A stretch of DNA of 10,166 bases. Origin: JAGLTA01 sp023142625. Its GTDB lineage: Bacteria; Patescibacteriota; Patescibacteriia; JAACEG01. The first letter of the stretch is position 1. Each line of letters starts with the position of its first letter. This document shows, piece after piece, positions 1-5,516 of the stretch. The stretch covers positions 1-10,166 of the forward strand of contig DAOWHA010000014.1 in assembly GCA_030641665.1 (NCBI GenBank), in the 5' to 3' direction. The translations under genes were made by a program, and so were the position numbers. Under the pieces are notes generated by a model. The model ran no database searches. It had not been told where the DNA came from and worked only from the letters and a program-made list of their open reading frames with translations.

Positions 1-1
1 A

Positions 2-241
2 AGTGGCGGAAAATTTTATAAAATTGTGAATATTACAAATAGTAAATTTAAAAATAATTTAAAACCGCTGGACGAAAATTGCGGATGCGAGTTGTGCGAG
101 AATTATTCCAAAGCGTATCTGCATCATCTTTTTAAAATAAACGATGATTTAGCAAAACGGCTGGCAACAATCCATAACCTGAAATTTTATCTTGATTTAA
201 TGGAAGAATTAAGGCAAGATATTAAGAAAGGCGAGTTGTAA
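2..241 (+). CDS. tgt: Queuine/preQ1 tRNA-ribosyltransferase (Tgt), C-terminal part; 5' end outside window
   Basis: Tgt exchanges the wobble guanine of GUN-anticodon tRNAs for a queuosine precursor. Only the last 79 codons are present; the frame is open to the left edge, so the internal GTG at 26 is not the real start. Visible are the PLDENCGCELC segment and, further on, IHNLKFYLDLMEELR. This matches the C-terminal zinc site of the family: a CxCxxC motif followed by a histidine about 26 residues after the last cysteine, in the IHNL segment. The residues just before (NITNSKFKNNLKPLD) match the family's strand leading into the zinc site, and the end (IKKGEL) matches its usual terminus, so the gene looks intact at its 3' end. 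The stop is 9 nt before the methylase start, so the two may be co-transcribed. Whether the substrate is queuine or preQ1 cannot be told from this fragment; preQ1 is the usual bacterial substrate. Confidence 0.93.
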   Translation, partial: SGGKFYKIVNITNSKFKNNLKPLDENCGCELCENYSKAYLHHLFKINDDLAKRLATIHNLKFYLDLMEELRQDIKKGEL

Positions 242-250
242 TAATAATTT

Positions 251-1234
251 ATGCCGATTTTTAATGATATAAATTTAAAAGATTGGAAAGAATCGGAAGT
301 TTGGACTGATAGCCTTTGGCTTATTTCAGAACGGGATAAAACAGGAAAGCATAGCGGATTTTATCATGGCAATTTTGTCCCGCAAATTCCTCGTCAATTT
401 ATTTTGCGATATACAAAAAAGAGCGAGGTTGTTTTCGATCCCTTTGTCGGAAGCGGAACAACTGCATACGAAGCTGAGAATTTAAAAGGAGTTAAAGGAT
501 TTATTTATAAAAATTATTGCTTAGGCGTAACGAAAAATAGAGAAACAAAAAGGCAGTATTTTTCAGACGCAAACGGAATGAGATGCGACGCGATTAGGCA
601 AAAAATTGAAAGTTGGAAAAAAGAGAAATTGATAAATAATAATGAATATTATTTTTTGCTGACAAGTTTAATTAAGTCAATTGATAAATGCGCGAATACG
701 GCTTCTGTTTATGGGGCATTTTTGAAAAAATTAAAAAAGTCCGCGCAGAAAAGTTTTGTTTTACAGTCAGCCGAATTGACTATCAATGATCAAGAGCATA
801 AAGTTTATAATCAGGATATAAATAAATTAACTAAAAAAATAAAAGGGGATATTCTATATTTAGATCCGCCGTATAATCATCGGCAATACGCGTCAAATTA
901 TCATATCCTTGAAACAATCGCCAAATACGACAACCCTAAAATTCACGGAAAAACCGGATTAAGAGATTATGAAGATCAAAAATCATTATATTGTTCTCGC
1001 GTGGAAGCAAAAAATGCCTTTAAAGATTTAATTTCAAAGGCAAAAATAAAGTATATTTTTTTAAGTTATAATAATGAGGGGATTATGTCCTTAGAAGATA
1101 TAAAAGAAATTATGAGTATGCGCGGGGAGTATGGACATTTTACTAAAGAATATAATAGATTTAAGGCAGATAAAAATAGAAATTATAAGGCAGATAAAAC
1201 AGTTGAATACCTGCATTATGTGATTTGCAAATAA
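251..1234 (+). CDS. DNA adenine methyltransferase, D12-class catalytic part with a foreign-looking N-terminus
   Basis: Predicted SAM-dependent N6-adenine DNA methylase of 327 aa. Residues from about 79 to the end read as a D12-class (PF02086-type) enzyme: NYCLG near 88, a block around ANTASVYGAFLKK (148-160), catalytic motif IV DPPY at 205-208 followed by NHRQYASNYH, then FLSYNNEGIM and a KADK/KADK tail typical of that class. Residues 1 to about 78 look different: FYHGNFVPQIPRQFILRY followed by DPFVGSGTT (63-71) is the start of another family of N4/N6 methylases (COG0863-like), where motif I lies at the N-terminus. The order motif I then motif IV is kept, but the acidic motif II strand that normally follows motif I (and binds the SAM ribose) is not visible at the junction near residues 76-84. 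It may be a functional fusion, a decayed product of deletion between two methylase genes, or a misassembly. No cognate endonuclease lies in the window. ATG at 251 is 9 nt after tgt; no Shine-Dalgarno is seen. Confidence 0.8.
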   Translation: MPIFNDINLKDWKESEVWTDSLWLISERDKTGKHSGFYHGNFVPQIPRQFILRYTKKSEVVFDPFVGSGTTAYEAENLKGVKGFIYKNYCLGVTKNRETKRQYFSDANGMRCDAIRQKIESWKKEKLINNNEYYFLLTSLIKSIDKCANTASVYGAFLKKLKKSAQKSFVLQSAELTINDQEHKVYNQDINKLTKKIKGDILYLDPPYNHRQYASNYHILETIAKYDNPKIHGKTGLRDYEDQKSLYCSRVEAKNAFKDLISKAKIKYIFLSYNNEGIMSLEDIKEIMSMRGEYGHFTKEYNRFKADKNRNYKADKTVEYLHYVICK

Positions 1235-1245
1235 ATTTTATAAAA

Positions 1246-2430
1246 ATGAAATTAAGGACTATTAAAAATATTAAAAAATTATCAGGAAAGCGTGTTTTAG
1301 TTCGCGTTGATTTTAATGTTGGCATAAAAAACAGAAGAGTGGTTGATGCCGCGAAAATCAGAGCCGCGCTGCCGACAATAAATTATTTGCTTAAAAAAAA
1401 CGCGAAAGTTATTTTAATCAGCCATCTGGGAAGACCTGTGTCGGATGTCGGAGGTCGGACTTCGGAGGTCGGAAAATTTAGTTTGAGGCCGATTGTTAAA
1501 AGTTTAGAGAAATTATTAGGGCGAAAAGTCAGGTTTATTAACGATTATGTTGGCGGGAAAGTTGAAAATAAAATTGGCAAAATGAAAAATGCCGAGATTG
1601 TTTTATTGGAAAATTTGCGGTTTTATAAAGGAGAGATGGAAAATAGCAAGAGATTTGCCAAGAGTTTAGCGAGTATTGCGGATTATTATGTAAATGATGC
1701 TTTTGCGGTTTCTCATCGCGCGCATTCCTCTATTGTGGCAATAACCGATTATTTGCCAAGTTACGCGGGTTTTTTAATGGAAAAAGAGATAGAAAATTTA
1801 TCTGTTTTACTTAAGCCGAAAAAGCCGTATATAGTTTTATTAGGAGGAGCAAAATTAAAAACAAAAGTTAAATTAATAAACGCTTTAAGTAAGAAAGCAG
1901 ATAAAATTTTAATCGGCGGGGCGATTGCAAACCAGTTTTTAAAAATGCAAGGATATGAAATAGGCGAGAGTTTAATAGAAAAGAGCGTATCTGAAAAAAT
2001 AAAAAATTTAAAATTTAATAATAAAATTTTTTTACCGAAAGATGTTATTACCGTAAAACAGATTAATAAAAATGCTAACGCCGAGGCGAAAGATATAAAG
2101 GATATTTTAAGAGACGATATTATTTTAGACATAGGACCAAAAACAATTTATGAATATTCTAAAATTTTAAAATTCGCAAAAACAATTTTATGGAATGGAC
2201 CGATGGGAATGTTTGAATTAAAGCGATTTTCAAATGGGAGTTTGGCAATTGCTATGGCTATCACTTGCTCGCATAAAATATTTACTGTTTGCGGCGGAGG
2301 AGAGACGATTGCTGTTTTAAATAAAGCCAAAATGGCAAATTTTGTTAATTATATATCAACTGGCGGAGGAGCTATGCTTGCATATTTATCAGGAGAAGAT
2401 TTACCAGGAATAAAATCGTTGTTATTGTGA
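1246..2430 (+). CDS. pgk: Phosphoglycerate kinase
   Basis: Cytosolic enzyme of lower glycolysis that transfers phosphate from 1,3-bisphosphoglycerate to ADP. The 394-aa length is normal for the family. N-domain motifs are VRVDFNV (19-25), the basic-patch SHLGRP (59-64), LLENLRFYKGE and NDAFAVSHRAHSS. C-domain motifs are GGAKLKTKV, WNGPMGMFE, GGGET and STGGGA, ending with the usual PGIKSL. I start at ATG 1246 (MKLRTIKNIK...) rather than the in-frame TTG at 1225, because the TTG start overlaps the methylase and adds residues outside the family. The gap to the methylase is 11 nt. After SHLGRP there is a loop about six residues longer than in well-known enzymes (SDVGGRTSEVGK), encoded by a tandem heptamer repeat (separate entry). 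The active-site segments on both sides are intact, so activity is expected. Confidence 0.97.
   Translation: MKLRTIKNIKKLSGKRVLVRVDFNVGIKNRRVVDAAKIRAALPTINYLLKKNAKVILISHLGRPVSDVGGRTSEVGKFSLRPIVKSLEKLLGRKVRFINDYVGGKVENKIGKMKNAEIVLLENLRFYKGEMENSKRFAKSLASIADYYVNDAFAVSHRAHSSIVAITDYLPSYAGFLMEKEIENLSVLLKPKKPYIVLLGGAKLKTKVKLINALSKKADKILIGGAIANQFLKMQGYEIGESLIEKSVSEKIKNLKFNNKIFLPKDVITVKQINKNANAEAKDIKDILRDDIILDIGPKTIYEYSKILKFAKTILWNGPMGMFELKRFSNGSLAIAMAITCSHKIFTVCGGGETIAVLNKAKMANFVNYISTGGGAMLAYLSGEDLPGIKSLLL
1441..1475 (+). repeat. Five tandem TCGGANN heptamers inside pgk
   Basis: Five consecutive 7-bp units, each starting TCGGA and differing only in the last two bases (TG, GG, CT, GG, AA), run without a break. 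They are clearly richer in G and C than the surrounding gene. Since 7 is not a multiple of 3, each unit is read in a different frame; three units make a 7-residue protein period. The peptide (residues 66 to 77) falls in the surface loop after SHLGRP where Pgk proteins vary in length. The reading frame is kept. Confidence 0.9.
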
Positions 2431-2447
2431 TTTTTTAATGGTATAAT
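2419..2447 (+). promoter_or_regulatory. Sigma-70-like promoter for eno, overlapping the pgk 3' end
   Basis: TTGTTA at 2419-2424 (4 of 6 to the -35 consensus) and a perfect TATAAT at 2442-2447 are separated by 17 nt. The -35 lies within the last codons of pgk. A start near 2454 would give an eno leader of about 84 nt. In such AT-rich DNA chance matches are common, but the perfect -10, ideal spacing and position before the only sizeable gap in the left half support it. Confidence 0.5.
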
Positions 2448-2466
2448 AGAGAAGTTAAAAGCATAT

Positions 2467-2504
2467 AAAATCTATAAAGTCGAAAGTTTATTTTTATAGA
2501 TTTT
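2467..2504 (+). other. AT-rich 12-bp inverted repeat in the pgk-eno gap (possible terminator or attenuator)
   Basis: AAAATCTATAAA at 2467-2478 is perfectly complementary to TTTATAGATTTT at 2493-2504, with a 14-nt loop; a T follows the second arm. The form resembles an intrinsic terminator, but the stem holds only two G:C pairs. It lies 37 nt after the pgk stop and also downstream of the putative eno promoter, so it could end pgk transcripts, sit in the eno leader as an attenuator, or do nothing. Confidence 0.4.
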
Positions 2505-2511
2505 TAATTTA

Positions 2512-2532
2512 TTACTAATTACTTATTACTAA
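2512..2532 (+). repeat. Three tandem TTACTWA heptamers just before eno
   Basis: TTACTAA, TTACTTA and TTACTAA follow one another with no spacer and end 5 nt before the eno ATG. The array fills the place where a ribosome-binding site would be expected, and no Shine-Dalgarno motif is present. The period of 7 is the same as in the pgk insertion although the unit is different. With only three units of low-complexity AT sequence, chance cannot be excluded. Confidence 0.7.
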
Positions 2533-2537
2533 TAATT

Positions 2538-3836
2538 ATGTCAAAATTTACAATCAAAGAAGTTCGCGCTCGTGAAATTTTAGATTCTCGCTCAAATCCG
2601 ACAATTGAGGTAAAGGTTATTTTACAAAATGGAATTAGCGCGAAAGCGGGCGTACCTTCTGGGGCTTCTACCGGAAGGCATGAAGCGATAGAATTAAGAG
2701 ACAAAGATAAAAAACGTTATAATGGATTAGGAGTTTTAAGAGCCGTAAAAAATGTAAATACAAAAATTAATCGCCTATTAAAAGGAGTCGACATTAGAAG
2801 ACAAGAAGAGATTGATAAAAAATTAATTGCTTTAGATAATGCTAAAAATAAAAAACAGATCGGCGCAAACGCAATCTTAGGAGCATCACTCGCTTGTTGC
2901 AGAGTTGCCGCGACAGCAAAAAAAGAGCCGCTATATAAATATATTTCTAATTGTTTTAGATTTAAAAACAGCGTTGATATTAAATTGCCTATCCCTATGT
3001 TTAATATTTTTAACGGAGGAGTCCACGCTGACACCAACCTAGATTTTCAGGAATTTATGATTGTTCCTATAGCGAAAAAGGTTTTAAAAAAAAGAAAAAC
3101 ATTAAATAGGAATTCAGCTGAATACACGCGGATGGGATCTGAAATTTTTAAAGAACTAGGCAAAGTATTAAAAGAGCGGGGATTAGACACTGATGTTGGA
3201 AACGAAGGAGGTTATGCTCCCGACATCTATTCCAGCACGCAGGCTGTTGATATGATAATTGCCGCAATTATGCGCGCTGGCTATATGCCGGGTAAAGATA
3301 TAGGAATTTCTATTGATGTTGGATCTTCTGTTTTATACAATGAGCATAAAAAGAAATATATTTTTAAATTAGATAATGCGGCGTTTACTAACACCACTTT
3401 AATAGGGCTTTACCATGAATGGTTTAGAAAATATCCGATCATATCAATTGAAGATGGTTTAGCCGAAGATGATTGGAAAGGATGGCAGGAATTTACAGAA
3501 TTATTAGAAGATGAAATAATGATAATCGGAGACGATTTGTTTGTGACGAACATTGACCGTTTAAAAAAGGGGATTAGAAAAGGAGCCGCTAATGCCATTC
3601 TTATTAAGCCGAATCAAATAGGGACTTTAACTGAAACGATTCAGTGCGTAAAATTAGCGCAAGAGAATAATTACAAAATTATAGTTTCGCATCGCAGCGG
3701 AGAGACAAACGATGATTTTATAACTGATTTAGCAGTAGGGGTCGGCGCTGATTATTTAAAGGCTGGAGCTCCGAATCGCGGAGAAAGAGTAGCGAAATAC
3801 AATCGATTAATGGAAATAGAGGAGGAATTAAACTAA
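2538..3836 (+). CDS. eno: Enolase (phosphopyruvate hydratase)
   Basis: Mg-dependent enzyme converting 2-phosphoglycerate to phosphoenolpyruvate; 432 aa, normal length. Visible are the AREILDSRSNPT start, the mobile loop SGAS (41-44), the substrate histidine in NGGVHAD (H163), the acids E172 (FQEFMI) and E223 (GNEGG; usually GDEGG), Mg ligands D260 (SIDVGSS), E305 (SIEDGLAEDDW) and D332 (GDDLFVTN), the base K357 (ILIKPNQIGTLTET), the SHRSGET loop with H385, and K408 near the C-terminal GERVAKYNRL. All catalytic residues are present. Between MIVP and RMG (about 177-198) there is a lysine/arginine-rich stretch roughly 10 residues longer than in the E. coli enzyme. It has its own promoter-like upstream sequence and is followed after 8 nt by gpmI, so the two genes are probably transcribed together. 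In many bacteria enolase also sits in the RNA degradosome; nothing here tests that. Confidence 0.97.
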   Translation: MSKFTIKEVRAREILDSRSNPTIEVKVILQNGISAKAGVPSGASTGRHEAIELRDKDKKRYNGLGVLRAVKNVNTKINRLLKGVDIRRQEEIDKKLIALDNAKNKKQIGANAILGASLACCRVAATAKKEPLYKYISNCFRFKNSVDIKLPIPMFNIFNGGVHADTNLDFQEFMIVPIAKKVLKKRKTLNRNSAEYTRMGSEIFKELGKVLKERGLDTDVGNEGGYAPDIYSSTQAVDMIIAAIMRAGYMPGKDIGISIDVGSSVLYNEHKKKYIFKLDNAAFTNTTLIGLYHEWFRKYPIISIEDGLAEDDWKGWQEFTELLEDEIMIIGDDLFVTNIDRLKKGIRKGAANAILIKPNQIGTLTETIQCVKLAQENNYKIIVSHRSGETNDDFITDLAVGVGADYLKAGAPNRGERVAKYNRLMEIEEELN

Positions 3837-3844
3837 AATTATTT

Positions 3845-5413
3845 ATGAAAGAAAAAAATAGATCAAGAATAAATTTACCATTAGTCCTTTTAATTCTTGA
3901 TGGATGGGGGATTGCTAAAAATAATCGCGGCAATGCTATAACTTTAGCAAAGACACCTGTTTTAGACGCAATATATAAAAAATTTCCTAACACAAAATTG
4001 CGCGCGCATGGCGAATATGTCGGTTTGCCTGATAATCAAGACGGAAATTCAGAAGCTGGACATATGAATATCGGCGCTGGAAGAATAGTGGAGCAAGATT
4101 CAGTTTATATAGCCAAGTGCATTAATGACGGAACTTTTTTTAAGAATAGCGTTTTTAAGAAAGCTATTAATCATATAAAAAAGAACGGATCAAAATTACA
4201 TTTAATGGGAATGCTGTCCAACGGAGAAAGCGCGCATTCCAACCACGACCATCTTATAGCGCTTTTAACTTTAATGCGATTAAAGGGTGTAAAAGTTAAT
4301 CTGCATCTGTTTACAGACGGACGCGATAGCCATCAATATGAAGCATTAAGATTGTTAAAAAAATTAAAATTTTTTTTAAAAAACAGAGAAGAGATTTTTA
4401 CTGTTATGGGACGATTTTATGCCATGGATAGAAAGAAAAAATGGGAAAGAACAAAATTAGCATACGAATTATTAACAGAAGGAAAAGGAGCGCATTTTAC
4501 AAACGCTAAAGAAGCAATTTTAGCGGGATATAACAGAGGGGAGACAGACGAGTTTATAAAACCGAGTGTTATTAATAAAGATAAAATTAAATCAAAATTC
4601 ATAATAGATAATAATGACGCGATTATCTTTTTTAATTTAAGGTCTGATCGCGCGCGACAGCTTACAAAAGCGTTTGTCCAACAAAAATTTGCTGGATTTA
4701 AAAGAAATAAAATTTTAAAAAATATTTATTTTGTGTCAATGACAGATTTTGGCCCCGATTTATCCGGAGTAACAACAGCTTATCAAAGCAGGGATTTAAA
4801 AGAAACTTTGCCGATAGTGTTAAAAAATTATCGCCAGTTATATATTTCTGAAAGCGAAAAATATTCGCATATTACCTATTTTTTTAATGGAGGTTATGCC
4901 GATTCTGTATCTGGCGAAGATAGGATTTGCGTAGAATCCCCGGATGTTCGAAGTTACGACGAAATACCGCAAATGAGAACAAAAGAGATTGCCAAAAAAA
5001 TTATCTCTTTTTTAAATAATAATAAATATGATGTTATAATAGTTAATTTTGCAAATTCTGACATGGTAGGGCATACAGGAAATTTACAGGCTAGTATTAA
5101 GGCTGTTGAATTTATTGATGAAGCAGTCGGACAGATTTTAAAGGTTGTATTAAAATCAAACGGTGTTATGATGATTACCGCGGATCATGGTAATGTTGAA
5201 GAGATGGTTGATTTGGAAACAGGGGAGATAGATACGGCGCATTCAAAAAATCCAGTTCCTTTTATTTTGGCTGGAAAAAATTTTATAAATGCAAAATTGA
5301 TAAAATCAGGAGGGTCTTTATGTAATATCGCTCCGACTATTCTTGATGTTTTAGATATAGAAAAACCAACAGCAATGACAGCGAAGAGTTTGATAAAAAG
5401 AAAATCGCTTTAA
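3845..5413 (+). CDS. gpmI: 2,3-bisphosphoglycerate-independent phosphoglycerate mutase, copy 1
   Basis: Interconverts 3- and 2-phosphoglycerate through a phosphoserine, using two Mn2+ ions; alkaline phosphatase superfamily. The 522-aa length is normal. Key sites are present: metal ligand D19 (LILDGWG), nucleophile S69 (GNSEAGH), substrate residues in TDGRDS and GRFYAMDR, the arginine pair in FFNLRSDRARQ, SEKYSHITYFFNGG, metal ligands in NSDMVGHTGN and TADHGN, and the late histidine in AHSKNPVP. Unusual are NGESAHSNHDHL where most family members have DGGVHSH, and EQDSVYI after the GAGRIV motif. These set it apart from copy 2 and indicate another clade, not a fresh duplicate. It starts at ATG 3845, 8 nt after eno; a GGAGG at 3821 lies inside eno too far upstream to be a normal ribosome site. 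Its stop codon lies inside the first octamer of the repeat array that follows. Confidence 0.95.
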   Translation: MKEKNRSRINLPLVLLILDGWGIAKNNRGNAITLAKTPVLDAIYKKFPNTKLRAHGEYVGLPDNQDGNSEAGHMNIGAGRIVEQDSVYIAKCINDGTFFKNSVFKKAINHIKKNGSKLHLMGMLSNGESAHSNHDHLIALLTLMRLKGVKVNLHLFTDGRDSHQYEALRLLKKLKFFLKNREEIFTVMGRFYAMDRKKKWERTKLAYELLTEGKGAHFTNAKEAILAGYNRGETDEFIKPSVINKDKIKSKFIIDNNDAIIFFNLRSDRARQLTKAFVQQKFAGFKRNKILKNIYFVSMTDFGPDLSGVTTAYQSRDLKETLPIVLKNYRQLYISESEKYSHITYFFNGGYADSVSGEDRICVESPDVRSYDEIPQMRTKEIAKKIISFLNNNKYDVIIVNFANSDMVGHTGNLQASIKAVEFIDEAVGQILKVVLKSNGVMMITADHGNVEEMVDLETGEIDTAHSKNPVPFILAGKNFINAKLIKSGGSLCNIAPTILDVLDIEKPTAMTAKSLIKRKSL

Positions 5414-5507
5414 CACGATAACACTTTAACGCTTTAACACTTTAATATTCTAACATATAATTTTTTTAAATTTTGTTATCGTGTTAAATTGTTAGTATGT
5501 TAAAGTG
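5406..5507. repeat. Two opposed arrays of degenerate octamers between the gpmI genes, with a 15-bp perfect inverted repeat
   Basis: The left array (5406-5453) is six contiguous 8-bp units: CGCTTTAA, CACGATAA, CACTTTAA, CGCTTTAA, CACTTTAA and TATTCTAA. The right array (5476-5507) is four contiguous units in the opposite orientation: TTATCGTG, TTAAATTG, TTAGTATG and TTAAAGTG. Reverse-complemented, the right units are CACTTTAA, CATACTAA, CAATTTAA and CACGATAA, the same family as the left. Positions 5409-5423 and 5474-5488 form a perfect 15-bp inverted repeat with a 50-nt loop; 5422-5430 can also pair with 5499-5507. The array begins inside the last codons of copy 1 and ends 9 nt before the ATG of copy 2, so it fills the whole gap. 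The centre (5454-5475) is a plain A/T stretch. Confidence 0.9.
5434..5461 (+). promoter_or_regulatory. Sigma-70-like promoter for the second gpmI, built from octamer units
   Basis: TTAACA at 5434-5439 (5 of 6 to TTGACA) and a perfect TATAAT at 5456-5461 are separated by 16 nt. The -35-like hexamer is formed where two octamers join, and another TTAACA occurs at 5410-5415. A start near 5468 would give a leader of about 50 nt that contains the right-hand octamer array. It would let copy 2 be expressed separately from the eno-gpmI unit. No transcript evidence is available. Confidence 0.5.
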
Positions 5508-5516
5508 CTTTATTTT

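Noticed and set aside
26..241. A 71-aa small protein starting at GTG 26
   Set aside because: The frame is open to the window edge and the sequence is the zinc-site C-terminus of Tgt, so this is an internal codon of a truncated-by-window gene.
1162..1199. 14-bp direct repeat (TAAGGCAGATAAAA) in the methylase gene
   Set aside because: It encodes the KADK...KADK tail that I recall as typical of D12-class methylases, so it is more likely protein conservation than a recent duplication.
1225..1245. TTG start for pgk overlapping the methylase
   Set aside because: Adds seven residues not found in Pgk; ATG 1246 gives the usual N-terminus and clean spacing.
1761..2330. Minus-strand ORFs across pgk, and similar ones across eno and gpmI
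   Set aside because: Shadows of well-identified genes; no family resemblance and low-complexity hydrophobic translations.
3821..3825. GGAGG as a ribosome-binding site for the first gpmI
   Set aside because: It lies 19 nt from the ATG and encodes the EEEL end of enolase; spacing is too long for a normal site.
4363..4383. Homopolymer tract (T8 then A6) in the first gpmI as a phase-variation switch
   Set aside because: Runs of this size are common in such AT-rich DNA and the frame is intact; also seen as T9 at 8088-8096. No evidence of switching.
5406..5507. CRISPR array
   Set aside because: Units are 8 bp, contiguous, degenerate and in two orientations, with no spacers and no cas genes.
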